64,000 bases of DNA from Paraferrimonas sp. SM1919 (GCF_010993985.1 NZ_WINH01000001.1:186001-250000), one strand, 5' to 3'. Shown: positions 9,349-17,827, numbered from the stretch's first letter. Notes: generated by a model not told the origin, from the letters alone. Numbers and translations are program-made.

Positions 9349-10331
9349 TGAAATCCATTTACTTACTTATTTTTATGTTTATTAGCCCTGTAGTGAACGC
9401 TGATGAACTCGACATCCGTTGGTTTGATGTCGAACTGTACTTGTTTTATAAAACAGATCCGGAAAAGGTCGAACAATTTAAAGCCTTCCAAGGCAAGCAC
9501 TACCCCAACAATGGTCTGGATTTAATCAAACCTGAGGTTCAAGTTACCGCGCCAAATCTTACCCTTTCTAAAGGCTGCACCTCTGCCGAGTGGGCTCAAG
9601 ATCCTGCCAGATGTAATAGCCTTTACCAAGCCAATTTAGCGCCCGCTAGTTGGCCAGCAGAAATAAAAGGTAGCATTACCCCTAAGCAAAACGCCTCTAT
9701 TTCTGTTAGCAATGACTGGCAAACCTCAACAGATATTAACGAGATGGTGCGCCCGGAAGATAAAGGGAACCAGGCCCAAGCAATGGATGCTTATTTGTTA
9801 ACTGCCGATTCCTTTGAGTTTGGCCCTCATATTAATAAGATTGAAAACAACTCGGACTTCAATTCCATCATTCACCTGGCTTGGCGTCAACCAATTGGCC
9901 CTAAAGATTGGTCAATTCCATTAAAAATATATGGCGGCAAGGACTTTAAAGATGAGTACTCAATAGACGGTAAATCAAAACAGTTGCAAGAGCAGCTGAC
10001 CATGTTTGATTGGGGGCTTTTAAACCCAAAAAACGATAACTCACCAGTTTGGCAACTCAATGGTGAATTAAATATTTACCTAGATCATTACCTTTATATA
10101 GAAACCGATTTGCAACTAAGAAAAGTAGATCAAGTCGTCGAGAAAATAAAAGATGAGCAGGGGCAATGGCAAACGGTGAAACAAGAACCCCACCTATATG
10201 CGTTGCCATTAAAGCAGCAACGCAGAGTCCGTTCTGAACAATTGCACTACTTCGATCACCCAGCAATGGGGATGTTAATTCAAATAAGAAAGTTACCTCA
10301 ACCCCAGCAACAAATCGACAATCAAAACTAA
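9348..10331 (+). CDS. csiV: CsiV-family periplasmic protein
   Basis: CsiV was described in Vibrio as a periplasmic partner of the D,L-endopeptidase/LPP-dependent peptidoglycan machinery that responds to non-canonical D-amino acids. This 327-residue protein has a signal peptide (residues 1-18, cleavage near VNADE), the family start RWFDVELYLF (usually RWFEVEVIVF), and a C-terminal part with LDHYLYIETDLQLRK and RRVRSEQLHYFDHPAMGMLIQI, both typical of the family. The start is GTG, overlapping the mfd stop by one base (TAGTG), a re-initiation arrangement. The gene after mfd is often csiV in related genomes, which supports the call. The biochemical activity is unknown. Confidence 0.82.
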   Translation: MKSIYLLIFMFISPVVNADELDIRWFDVELYLFYKTDPEKVEQFKAFQGKHYPNNGLDLIKPEVQVTAPNLTLSKGCTSAEWAQDPARCNSLYQANLAPASWPAEIKGSITPKQNASISVSNDWQTSTDINEMVRPEDKGNQAQAMDAYLLTADSFEFGPHINKIENNSDFNSIIHLAWRQPIGPKDWSIPLKIYGGKDFKDEYSIDGKSKQLQEQLTMFDWGLLNPKNDNSPVWQLNGELNIYLDHYLYIETDLQLRKVDQVVEKIKDEQGQWQTVKQEPHLYALPLKQQRRVRSEQLHYFDHPAMGMLIQIRKLPQPQQQIDNQN

Positions 10332-10339
10332 TCGAGATA

Positions 10340-10367
10340 AACAAAGCCCCTATTCAGGGGCTTTGTT
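10340..10367. terminator. Bidirectional terminator between csiV and the minus-strand lipoprotein gene
   Basis: Inverted repeat AACAAAGCCCC / GGGGCTTTGTT with a 6-nt loop. It lies between two convergent genes and reaches into the stop codon of the minus-strand gene. Confidence 0.8.
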
Positions 10368-10881
10368 ACAAATCCAATATTTGACGTTGATTAATGGGAT
10401 TATAATAATCGTCTTCATGTAAACGGATGAAACTTGAATAGCAGGCCTGCTTTTGTTTGCCAACACGGCTAAAGCCAGCTTCTAAATTAAAACGAATATC
10501 AGTAATAGACTTATTACGGTAATCATCTATGAACTCATTCATCTGACTTATTGCGTCAGTCGTTAAAACAAGATAATAATCATAGCTAGCGGGCATCACC
10601 GATAACCAGCCGGAATCAGAACCAAGTTTATCGCGCTTGATTAATTTCACCCTAAACACCTGCTCTACAGATGTTCCATTATGCATTGCTTGTAGAGTTA
10701 ACTTGGTTTTTTCAATGTTTAACTGTGCCGTTTGCTCCAGATTTACTTTAACTTGTACCTGAGCAGGCTGTAATTGATTAAGTTGCTGTTGATTTAAGGT
10801 TCGTTCTGGAGTCATCTTATATAAAACGGCAGAACATGCGCTTAATTGCAACCAAAGCAGCAAGAGTAAAAGCTTTTTCAC
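10366..10881 (-). CDS. Uncharacterised outer-membrane-type lipoprotein
   Basis: Small lipoprotein of 171 residues. The signal peptide is KK followed by a leucine run and the lipobox LSAC, giving a lipidated Cys at residue 16. The following residue is Ser, so Lol sorting to the outer membrane is expected. The mature part is a single domain with mixed beta character; I do not recognise a named family. GTG start, with AAGGAAA 6 nt upstream. It sits alone between a terminator and the small-protein/methyltransferase operon; a 74-nt gap with no clear promoter or terminator separates it from that operon, so read-through is possible. Confidence 0.8.
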   Translation of the reverse strand: MKKLLLLLLWLQLSACSAVLYKMTPERTLNQQQLNQLQPAQVQVKVNLEQTAQLNIEKTKLTLQAMHNGTSVEQVFRVKLIKRDKLGSDSGWLSVMPASYDYYLVLTTDAISQMNEFIDDYRNKSITDIRFNLEAGFSRVGKQKQACYSSFIRLHEDDYYNPINQRQILDL

Positions 10882-10955
10882 TGTTATTTCCTTATTATTG
10901 TAAACACAAAATAGCAGTAATTAAAAAAGGCGACAAGCAGCAAAAATAACTTAGC

Positions 10956-11306
10956 TTAATTTTTAATCAACTCTTGTTGGGCTTGTTCCACATTTGGCTC
11001 TTGCACGGCTATACCTTCCGCGGTCTGTTGTAGGATCCGCAACACCCTATCTAAATAGGCCTGAGTATCAACTGAACGCTGCTGTGCCTGTTCATCATTG
11101 GGAATATAATTATCAATCTCACCTTGGTTTAATACTCCTTTGACCACTAATAGCTCCTCTAATGAACGCAGGCGTTCACGATTCACCTGTAATTCCATGA
11201 CCAGTGACATCACAATAGACAAGATCTGCTCAGCCTGTTGATCAGCCAAAAACCAAGGACGTTGTCCTTTTGCTTTTTTGCCAATAAGTTTTTCAATATC
11301 CATCAT
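10956..11306 (-). CDS. Small helical protein of the methyltransferase / DUF3108-like operon
   Basis: A 116-residue cytoplasmic protein with no recognised domain. It is rich in Q, E, L and R with heptad-like spacing (LQVNRERLRSLEELL), so probably a helical bundle or short coiled coil; an acidic linker with NYIPNDEQ follows. I chose the ATG at 11306 because it overlaps the methyltransferase stop as TAATG; an ATG one codon downstream (11303) is also possible, and the upstream methionines would overlap the previous gene by ~30 nt. Its coupling to the methyltransferase suggests a partner subunit, but no function can be assigned. Confidence 0.72.
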   Translation of the reverse strand: MMDIEKLIGKKAKGQRPWFLADQQAEQILSIVMSLVMELQVNRERLRSLEELLVVKGVLNQGEIDNYIPNDEQAQQRSVDTQAYLDRVLRILQQTAEGIAVQEPNVEQAQQELIKN

Positions 11307-12481
11307 TATTTCTTCCATAGTCCATAAGCATTCCAAATTGGAGCACGGCCATAGTCTTGCGCCTCTCCCTTATTGGCATCAGATCCAAAGATGGCTGGAT
11401 CAACTTTTGAAACAACCCCAACACTAAACACGCTGCCAGCATCAAAGCCTGCTTTAGTGAATACTTGGTCAAGCTCTAAATCATGCATCGGCCCCCAAAA
11501 AGGTTCATTGTTAAACAAGGTATCCCAATCTCGCATAAACTGTTCGAATAGCTCCATCCCTGCATACTGCGGTTGCTCTAAATGTAAATTCAGCCCTCCT
11601 TGAGCCAGTAATCGATAACACTCTTTGGAGATGTTCGCTAACGCCGAACTGGAAAGCTCATGTAAGAACATTGAGGTAGTAATTAAATCAAAGCTGCCAT
11701 CAGCATATTGACTGAGATTTTCAGCATTCGCTTGCACAAAAGTAATATTCTCGACCCCCAATGCTTTGGCTCTGGCATGGGCGTAACGTATGGATGGCCT
11801 GGCTGTATCTACAGCGACTACTTGAGCTTGAGGGTAGGCTTGGGCCAATGGCAACACGTTATGACCTATGGTACAACCCAAGTCTAAAATACGCTTAGGC
11901 TGAAACTTTGGGTGCTCACTTTGCAACCAATTTACAATGGCTTGGCCACCTCCATCGCTTAAGCTACCCAACAATCCAGCAGTGGTAACAAATAAACCGA
12001 GATCATAGCTGGCAGCAACGCTGACATCATCGCTAAAGTATTCAGTATGATAACCACCGGGTTGGCAATGAATATCGACGATGGCCCCATTGATTGGCTG
12101 CTCAATATTCTCGTCAAGCTGCAAGCTGGACTGTCCTTGGTTGTAATGCTGAACTTTAGCTGCAAGCGCTTTTGCCTGAGGCAGTACAATGGCGCGCCCC
12201 AACTGGTGACGCATTTCCATGGTATTACGGCGTAATGCGCTCCACATCTGGAAAAAGCCATTATTCAGCATTGCTTTACGGATATCATGCCGCGTCTGCG
12301 GCTGTTCTATAAAAGGCTTGACCTGCTGCTCGTAGGCGTCTTTCATCGAAGGCACCATGGTTTTAGAGAGGTGAACATTTAGGTGGGTTAAAAAGTTTAA
12401 CCTTGCCGCCTGATCATGGTCAACATTGGCCAAAAGCGGATGTGCCTCTAGCTTACGCCATGAAGGTAATGCTCTAGCCAT
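11306..12481 (-). CDS. Class I SAM-dependent methyltransferase, two-domain, substrate unknown
   Basis: A 391-residue protein. The C-terminal half is a Rossmann methyltransferase: motif I ILDLGCTIGHN (about residues 194-204), acidic motif II VVAVDTA, the AEN segment of motif III, motif IV FDLITTSMFLHELS, and a post-motif segment with CYRLLAQGG. The N-terminal ~180 residues are a helical region with HPLLANVDHD and an RRNTMEMRHQLGRA stretch, which I cannot place. It starts at ATG behind GGAGC and overlaps the DUF3108-like gene by 8 nt and the small helical gene by 1 nt. Its neighbours are catabolic enzymes, so a small-molecule O- or N-methyltransferase is more likely than an RNA enzyme. Confidence 0.85.
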   Translation of the reverse strand: MARALPSWRKLEAHPLLANVDHDQAARLNFLTHLNVHLSKTMVPSMKDAYEQQVKPFIEQPQTRHDIRKAMLNNGFFQMWSALRRNTMEMRHQLGRAIVLPQAKALAAKVQHYNQGQSSLQLDENIEQPINGAIVDIHCQPGGYHTEYFSDDVSVAASYDLGLFVTTAGLLGSLSDGGGQAIVNWLQSEHPKFQPKRILDLGCTIGHNVLPLAQAYPQAQVVAVDTARPSIRYAHARAKALGVENITFVQANAENLSQYADGSFDLITTSMFLHELSSSALANISKECYRLLAQGGLNLHLEQPQYAGMELFEQFMRDWDTLFNNEPFWGPMHDLELDQVFTKAGFDAGSVFSVGVVSKVDPAIFGSDANKGEAQDYGRAPIWNAYGLWKK

Positions 12482-13208
12482 GATTTGCTCCTTGAAGAAT
12501 CTCTACTTCCGTTAACTCGTAATGGGTTTGCATATAACCAGCAACTCCCGCCTTTAGCAGTAAGTAATTATCATCAGCCGTTACCCACAAATCATAGGGC
12601 GGATGCTCTTGTGGTAAATTCCCTGCGGTATCAACCACCTGAAAATGACGCGCGGCAAAAGTACCAGCTTTAACTGTGACAGTCTCCGCCCCCACATAGC
12701 GAATACCAAAGCCGGTTTTAAATAGTAAAGGTCCTGTCGCACCGCGATGATCTGGCGAGGTCAACATAATGTTAGGAAAAAACGTTTTACCAGGCCCTTG
12801 GTTTAAGTCATACAGTTTCATTAACAAACCATCACCAACAATGGGGTGAGCTTGCAACCATTTTATTTTGTCATCCGTTTCAATACGCTGACTGATGCGG
12901 CCATCTCGTTGATTATGACTTTCGCATTCAACATAGTCTTTAGCAAAACGAAACCAAGCACTGCCTTCATATTTATCTGCAACACTAAGGCGCACTGAGC
13001 AATCAATTGGGCTGGCGTCTGCATTCATCGCCAGCACCACATCACGAATAACATTTGGCGCATCATCTATTTCACAGTGGGCATGCATCACCAAGGCATC
13101 ATCTGCCTGCTGGGTAATGGTAAAATATTCACGTCCACGCTCTTGCCCCAACCGCTCCGGCTTTTTTGAGGTATATTGAATGATGCCTTTAATTGTTGTG
13201 TGCGCCAT
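12474..13208 (-). CDS. DUF3108-like protein of the catabolic cluster
   Basis: A 244-residue protein without signal peptide or membrane segment. The C-terminal part (VTVKAGTFAARHFQVVDTAG, then PYDLWVTADDNYLLLKA) resembles the DUF3108/lipocalin-like barrel pattern in which a VxAGTF strand is followed by a D-L-W strand. DUF3108 proteins are usually periplasmic, and this one lacks an export signal, so the link is structural at best. ATG start behind AAGGGAAG. It is first in a three-gene operon (this gene, methyltransferase, small helical protein) downstream of the terminated acyl-CoA dehydrogenase gene. Possibly a binding or carrier protein; no catalytic residues can be named. Confidence 0.6.
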   Translation of the reverse strand: MAHTTIKGIIQYTSKKPERLGQERGREYFTITQQADDALVMHAHCEIDDAPNVIRDVVLAMNADASPIDCSVRLSVADKYEGSAWFRFAKDYVECESHNQRDGRISQRIETDDKIKWLQAHPIVGDGLLMKLYDLNQGPGKTFFPNIMLTSPDHRGATGPLLFKTGFGIRYVGAETVTVKAGTFAARHFQVVDTAGNLPQEHPPYDLWVTADDNYLLLKAGVAGYMQTHYELTEVEILQGANHG

Positions 13209-13234
13209 ATTAACTTCCCTTTATCACTATCGCC

Positions 13235-13261
13235 TCAAAAAAGGCGCTTTGGGCGCCTTTC
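13235..13261 (-). terminator. Terminator after the acyl-CoA dehydrogenase gene
   Basis: Inverted repeat AAAGGCGC / GCGCCTTT around a 4-nt loop, followed on the minus strand by a T6 tract. It separates the dehydrogenase from the DUF3108-like operon, allowing only partial read-through. Confidence 0.75.
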
Positions 13262-13269
13262 AAGCCTTT

Positions 13270-14454
13270 TTAATAGAATGCTTGTAAGCCTGTTTGAGCA
13301 CGCCCTAAAATCAAGCCATGGACATCATAGGTGCCTTCATAAGTATTTACCGTCTCTAAATTGATCATATGTCGGATCACCTGAAACTCTTCAGAGATGC
13401 CATTACCGCCATGCATATCACGAGCCATTCGAGCAATGTCTAATGCTTTGCCACAATTATTGCGTTTTACTAGCGAAATCATGGTGGGTTCCCAATCACC
13501 AGAATCAATAATTTGTCCAACACGCAGCGATGCCTGCAAGCCTAAGGTAATTTCAGTTTGCATATTAGCCAGCTTAGTTTGGAATAACTGAGTTTGTGCT
13601 AAAGGCTTATTAAACTGCTTGCGATCTAAACCATATTGCCTAGCCGCATGCCAACAAAACTCTGCCGCCCCTAACGCGCCCCAGCTAATCCCATAACGAG
13701 CCATGTTCAAACAGCTAAAGGGACCACGCAGGCCGCGAACATCAGGGAACATATTCTCTTCAGGTACAAATACGTTATCCATAACGATTTCACCGGTGAT
13801 TGAGCCCCGTAATGATAATTTACCTGCAATTTTAGGCGCACTTAATCCCTTCATACCTTTCTCAAGCACGAAGCCACAAATCTGATCATTTTCAGCTTGG
13901 TTTTTAGCCCAGACAACAAACACATCAGCAATAGGTGAGTTAGTGATCCACATTTTACTCCCGCTAAGACTATAACCACCTGGCACTTTTTTGGCATGGG
14001 TTTTCATGCTGGCAGGATCTGAACCTGAATCAGGCTCGGTTAAACCAAAACAGCCGATGTATTCTCCACTCGCGAGCTTTGGTAAATATTTTTGTTTTTG
14101 CTGTTCACTACCAAATGAGTAAATGGGATGCATTACCAATGATGACTGCACACTCATGGCGCTGCGATAGCCTGAATCGACACGCTCAACCTCCCGAGCG
14201 ATTAATCCATAACTCACATAATTAATGCCTGAACAGTTATAGCCATCAATGGTGGCGCCCAATAAACCCATCTCGCCAAACTGACGCATAATACCAGCGT
14301 CAAAAACTTCATCTCGATATCCCTTGATGATTTTTGGCTGCAATTGCTCCTGGCAAAAGCTGCTGGCCATGTCACGGATCATGCGCTCATCTTCCGTTAA
14401 CTGTTTATCCAACAATAGGATATCGTCCCAATTGGCTAATACTTGGTCTGCCAC
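13270..14454 (-). CDS. Acyl-CoA dehydrogenase, glutaryl-CoA dehydrogenase type
   Basis: FAD flavoprotein of 394 residues in the glutaryl-CoA dehydrogenase branch, whose known members oxidise and decarboxylate glutaryl-CoA to crotonyl-CoA. Visible hallmarks: the substrate-carboxylate arginine in [18 protein letters not shown], the FAD-binding [13 protein letters not shown] and [24 protein letters not shown], and near the C-terminus [19 protein letters not shown], where the Glu is the catalytic base. The same TYEGT-H-LILGRA block ends human GCDH. GTG start behind GAGGTG. No CoA ligase or transferase and no ETF lie next to it, unlike a complete lysine/glutarate operon. It shares a divergent promoter region with the amidohydrolase gene. 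The dehydrogenase family is certain; the exact substrate is not. Confidence 0.88.
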   Translation of the reverse strand: MADQVLANWDDILLLDKQLTEDERMIRDMASSFCQEQLQPKIIKGYRDEVFDAGIMRQFGEMGLLGATIDGYNCSGINYVSYGLIAREVERVDSGYRSAMSVQSSLVMHPIYSFGSEQQKQKYLPKLASGEYIGCFGLTEPDSGSDPASMKTHAKKVPGGYSLSGSKMWITNSPIADVFVVWAKNQAENDQICGFVLEKGMKGLSAPKIAGKLSLRGSITGEIVMDNVFVPEENMFPDVRGLRGPFSCLNMARYGISWGALGAAEFCWHAARQYGLDRKQFNKPLAQTQLFQTKLANMQTEITLGLQASLRVGQIIDSGDWEPTMISLVKRNNCGKALDIARMARDMHGGNGISEEFQVIRHMINLETVNTYEGTYDVHGLILGRAQTGLQAFY

Positions 14455-14549
14455 AAGGCACCTCTTTTTTCTGTTGCGTTAATCATTTAACTTGCGTATA
14501 AATAAATCCAAGTCGTATTTGTTTTATCAATTTATTAGTTGGCACTATA

Positions 14550-14563
14550 GATTGTTATCAATC
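14550..14563. promoter_or_regulatory. Palindromic candidate operator in the divergent promoter region
   Basis: GATTG-TTAT-CAATC is a 14-bp inverted repeat midway between the divergent dehydrogenase and amidohydrolase starts; a related GATTAATC lies at 14582-14589. The nearby LysR-type gene could encode the regulator, but the site lacks a clear T-N11-A core. This is a pattern match by eye. Confidence 0.35.
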
Positions 14564-14607
14564 TCCAGAGAAAAACCCTTGAGATTAATCAAATACGAGA
14601 AATTGCT

Positions 14608-15282
14608 ATGGAAACTACCACTAAGACTGCCAAAGAACTGTTCTTTGAAGTCATCGAAAATCCTACTCGAAAACGTTTCGGCTTTGGTAATAAAGCCGCT
14701 CTGATTAATATTGATCCTCAAAAAGCGTATACCTGTATAGGTGAATTCAATACTGCCTATCAAAATCATCCAAATCAGTTAGAGTATGCCAATCAGGTTG
14801 CTCGAATGTGCCGTCAACTGCAGTGGCCTGTGATTTGGACCCATGTGGCCTATATGGATAATGCTGCTGATGCGGGTATTTGGGGCACGCGCACCGACAC
14901 TGAAGATTCTTTGCAGAACATCAAATTTGATTCTCGCCGCAGTGAATTTGATGATAACTGTGAAATCGTTCCGAGTGTGGATGCGGTCTACCTAAAGAAA
15001 ATGCCCTCGGCATTCCATGAAACCCCTTTGCAATCCTTGCTGGTTTGGCATCAGGTAGATACGGTGATTTTAACTGGTGGCTCTACCTCCGGCTGTGTTC
15101 GTGCGACAGCTGTGGATGCTTTATCCCGAGGCTATCGAGTCATTGTGCCTGAGCAAATGGTAAGCGACAAACATGAATCTTATCATTATGCCAACCTCAC
15201 CGATCTTGCTTTAAAGTATGCGGATGTAGTGGATGTCGAAGAAGTATTTAATTGGTTTGAATTAAAACTAGCAGACGCTTAA
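14608..15282 (+). CDS. Isochorismatase-fold amidohydrolase (N-carbamoylsarcosine/maleamate amidase-like)
   Basis: Cysteine hydrolase of 224 residues. The catalytic triad is visible: Asp36 in ALINIDPQKAY, a Lys in YLKKMPSAF (residue 130 or 131) and Cys163 in GGSTSGCVRATAVDA. The SGCVRAT-DA block is that of N-carbamoylsarcosine amidohydrolase and maleamate amidohydrolase (NicF) rather than of true isochorismatases or nicotinamidases, so hydrolysis of a C-N amide bond releasing ammonia is the likely reaction. It is first in a three-gene operon with two deacetylase-fold hydrolases, 9 nt ahead of the next gene. The ATG at 14608 has only a weak GAGAAA upstream. The substrate is unknown; a half-amide is a reasonable guess from context. 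Confidence 0.85.
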   Translation: METTTKTAKELFFEVIENPTRKRFGFGNKAALINIDPQKAYTCIGEFNTAYQNHPNQLEYANQVARMCRQLQWPVIWTHVAYMDNAADAGIWGTRTDTEDSLQNIKFDSRRSEFDDNCEIVPSVDAVYLKKMPSAFHETPLQSLLVWHQVDTVILTGGSTSGCVRATAVDALSRGYRVIVPEQMVSDKHESYHYANLTDLALKYADVVDVEEVFNWFELKLADA

Positions 15283-15291
15283 GGATAACTG

Positions 15292-16230
15292 ATGAAAGCG
15301 GATTTAGGACACTTTGATTATTGGCCCTATCAAAATCGCCCCAAAATACGTTGGCCACAAAATAAAAAAATGGCCTTTTGGGTGGCGCCTAATATTGAGT
15401 TTTATGAATTACACCCACCCAACAACCCTTACCGCAAACCTTGGCCTACCCCTTCGCCAGATATTAGTGGTTATGGGATACGAGATTATGGCAACCGTGT
15501 TGGCCATGTGCGTCAAATGCAGTTGTTAGACAAGTATGGGATCAGAGGCTCGGTATCACTCAGCACGGCCCTTTGTCAGCACCATCCTGAAATTGTTGAG
15601 ATGGCTAAGGACCGCAACTGGGAATTCTTTTCCCATGGCATCTACAACACTCGCTACAGCTATGGTATGAGTGAACAGCAAGAACGCGATATGATCAAAG
15701 ATTCCATTGCAACTATCTTTCAAGCAACTGGACAAAAATGTGCTGGTTACTTAGCCCCTGCTCTATCTCACTCGGAGCTTACCTTAGATTTATTTGCAGA
15801 AGTTGCGACTGAGCTGTTTGGTGACGATGCAGGTTTCTATACTTGTGATTTATTCCATGACGATCAGCCCACCCCAATTAACCTTCGTTCAGGCAAGAAA
15901 TTCGTTTCGATTCCCTATTCCTTAGAGATGAACGATACCATTGCCTATGTGGTTAACAAAGTTGAACCCCGTCGCTATGGCCAAATGTTAATGGATAATT
16001 TTGATACTCTCTACCAAGAAGCCGACTCATCAGGCACCATTATGTGTATTCCCACGCACAACTATCAGGTAAGTTGCCCCCATCGTATAAAGGCATTTGA
16101 GCAAGCACTTGAATACATTACCGACCACGACGATGTGTGGTTGGCAACAGGAAGCGAAATCGCGAAACACTTTATTGATAATTATTACCAAGATGCAATA
16201 ACTGACATTAACAATAAGGGAGCAAAATAA
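15292..16230 (+). CDS. Polysaccharide-deacetylase (NodB/PuuE-like) family hydrolase, first paralogue
   Basis: A 312-residue cytoplasmic protein with the carbohydrate-esterase-4 fold as seen in PuuE allantoinase, cyclic-imide hydrolase and Helicobacter PgdA. Clues are the YGNRVG motif (about residues 65-70), the helix LLDKYGIRGSVSLST, the metal/active-site region WEFFSHGIYNTRY, and the C-terminal CIPTHNYQVSCPHRIKAFE. There is no signal peptide, which argues against a cell-wall deacetylase and for a ring-opening or amide hydrolase on a small molecule. ATG behind AAGGATAAC; the stop overlaps the next start as TAATG. It pairs with a diverged paralogue directly downstream, and the two may form a heteromer. 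Confidence 0.85.
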   Translation: MKADLGHFDYWPYQNRPKIRWPQNKKMAFWVAPNIEFYELHPPNNPYRKPWPTPSPDISGYGIRDYGNRVGHVRQMQLLDKYGIRGSVSLSTALCQHHPEIVEMAKDRNWEFFSHGIYNTRYSYGMSEQQERDMIKDSIATIFQATGQKCAGYLAPALSHSELTLDLFAEVATELFGDDAGFYTCDLFHDDQPTPINLRSGKKFVSIPYSLEMNDTIAYVVNKVEPRRYGQMLMDNFDTLYQEADSSGTIMCIPTHNYQVSCPHRIKAFEQALEYITDHDDVWLATGSEIAKHFIDNYYQDAITDINNKGAK

Positions 16231-17156
16231 TGGCCTTAGACAACGACTACCTCAGCTACCCTAATCGCCACTATGGCATGGACCACCAGCTTTATGAGTG
16301 GAAAATGCTTAAAGATCGTCACAGCATCACATGGCCTGAGGATAAAAAACTGGCGCTGAACATAGTGGTGCCACTGCAGTTTTTTCCACTTAACCAAAAG
16401 GATCAGCCATTTAAAGTCCCTGCTGGCATGACCATGCCCTACCCTGATTTACGTCACTTTAGTTTGCGTCAATACGGCAACCGAGTGGGCATTTTTAGGG
16501 TATTAAAAGCCCTTGATAAATTCGGCTTAAGGGCAAGTTTTGCGATTAACTCTAAACTTATCGAGCACGCCCCCTACTTAATGCAAGTCATTAAAGAGCG
16601 TGGTGATGAAGTCATTGCCCATGGCGAACAAATGGACGCGCTGCACCACAGTGGTTTAGACAGCGACACCGAACTATCAATGATAAGGGGCCCTAAAGCC
16701 AAGTTAGAAGGATTTTTTGAAAAGGAAGTCAGCGGTTGGTTATCCCCAGCTAAAAACCAAGGCCAGCATACCTTAGCAAGACTAAAACAAGCTGGGATTG
16801 GATACACCCTAGACTGGGTTAATGACGACATGCCTTACCCATTTACAGGTGAAGCGGAAGGATTATGGGCGCTACCACTATCAACTGAAATCAGTGATCA
16901 ATTTATACTCATCAACAATGGCCACTCTGAACAATCCTTGGTGGAACAAATCTGTGATGCTGACAAGCTGCTACTACAGGAGGCTGAAACTCAAGGTGGC
17001 CGCCTATTGACCTTAACAATACATCCATGGCTGATGGGGCAACCCCATAGAATCAAGTATTTAGAACAGATTTTTGCCCAAATCAGTAATGACTCTCATT
17101 ATTGCTGTAGTTGTAGCGAAGTCATAGAGATTTGCAAGCAGCATTCGCTATTGTAA
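16230..17156 (+). CDS. Polysaccharide-deacetylase (NodB/PuuE-like) family hydrolase, second paralogue
   Basis: A 308-residue relative of the preceding protein, with the same layout: N-terminal WPEDKKLALNIVVPLQFFPL, YGNRVG near residue 79, LDKFGLRASFAINSKL, then RGDEVIAHGEQMDALH where the His precedes Gly as in PuuE-type enzymes, and LTIHPWLMGQPHRIKYLE near the end. The active-site surroundings differ between the two paralogues (HGIYNTRY versus HGEQMDAL), so their substrates or roles probably differ. Translation is coupled through TAATG, with GGGAG upstream. It is the last gene of the plus-strand arm of the cluster; I see no strong terminator right after it on the plus strand. Confidence 0.85.
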   Translation: MALDNDYLSYPNRHYGMDHQLYEWKMLKDRHSITWPEDKKLALNIVVPLQFFPLNQKDQPFKVPAGMTMPYPDLRHFSLRQYGNRVGIFRVLKALDKFGLRASFAINSKLIEHAPYLMQVIKERGDEVIAHGEQMDALHHSGLDSDTELSMIRGPKAKLEGFFEKEVSGWLSPAKNQGQHTLARLKQAGIGYTLDWVNDDMPYPFTGEAEGLWALPLSTEISDQFILINNGHSEQSLVEQICDADKLLLQEAETQGGRLLTLTIHPWLMGQPHRIKYLEQIFAQISNDSHYCCSCSEVIEICKQHSLL

Positions 17157-17222
17157 CCTTTGTGCAACTCTGTTTTGGCCCTCAAAGAACGGACCAATAG
17201 TCCCAGTTTGTTGCTTTGAAAG

Positions 17223-17256
17223 AAAAAAAGCTACGCCTAAAAATCAGGGCGCAGCT
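17223..17256 (-). terminator. Terminator of the small secreted-protein gene
   Basis: On the minus strand, a stem AGCTGCGCC / GGCGTAGCT (one G-U pair) with an A/T-rich loop, followed by T6-T7. Confidence 0.75.
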
Positions 17257-17277
17257 CCAGCTTAAATCGAATAAGGG

Positions 17278-17763
17278 TTAATTCTTAGCAAGTAAATAAT
17301 TTTGTGTCATTAATTCATTGAAAGTCAGCATGTTGCTTACCGTAACCTTGTGATCATAAACCTGCTTGGCCTGTGTGAACTGGCTATAAGCTAAACGGAA
17401 GTTCTCTTGCATATAATTCACTACCGCGAGGTTGCTTAAGCTAAATGCATAGTACTTATTCTTAGTGGCTTTATTAACAGGTAAATTAGCAACGCCATCG
17501 AGTGCACTTTGGCAATCTATCTTGGCTTGCTCTAATTCAGAAGCCATCAAGTTGCTGACGCATGTAGCCATCTTAAACTCAAAATAACTCAAAGCATCTG
17601 CAGGTACGAAATCAGCCCCTTGCTGTAAATCGCCTTTAGTGATAACGGATTGAGACCATTGTGAATCCTCAACCATTGCTAATTTAAAAGTATTGGCACA
17701 GGCTATTGAAGATGTTGCCAAACCAAAAATTAAGGTTGCCGTTTTCAAAGTTAGGTGTTTCAT
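17278..17763 (-). CDS. Uncharacterised periplasmic protein, TPR-like
   Basis: A 161-residue protein with a typical signal peptide (KHLTLKTATLIFGLATSSIACA, cleavage near residue 24). The mature part is helical with a repeat-like rhythm (SNLAVVNYMQENFRLAYSQFTQAKQVYD) suggesting one or two tetratricopeptide-type hairpins. Two cysteines (CVSNL, KIDCQSA) could form a disulfide. It is flanked by its own terminator and by the LysR gene. No family is recognised and no function is inferred. Confidence 0.72.
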   Translation of the reverse strand: MKHLTLKTATLIFGLATSSIACANTFKLAMVEDSQWSQSVITKGDLQQGADFVPADALSYFEFKMATCVSNLMASELEQAKIDCQSALDGVANLPVNKATKNKYYAFSLSNLAVVNYMQENFRLAYSQFTQAKQVYDHKVTVSNMLTFNELMTQNYLLAKN

Positions 17764-17827
17764 ATCGCTTCTCCAAAGTTTTGCTCTGGAGTAATCTTAG
17801 GTAAACCGAACATTGCTGACAAACGAC

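Noticed and set aside
13270..17156. Reading the cluster as allantoin degradation
   Set aside because: PuuE-like folds suggest it, but no allantoicase, ureidoglycolate or urate genes are present and a glutaryl-CoA-type dehydrogenase does not fit.
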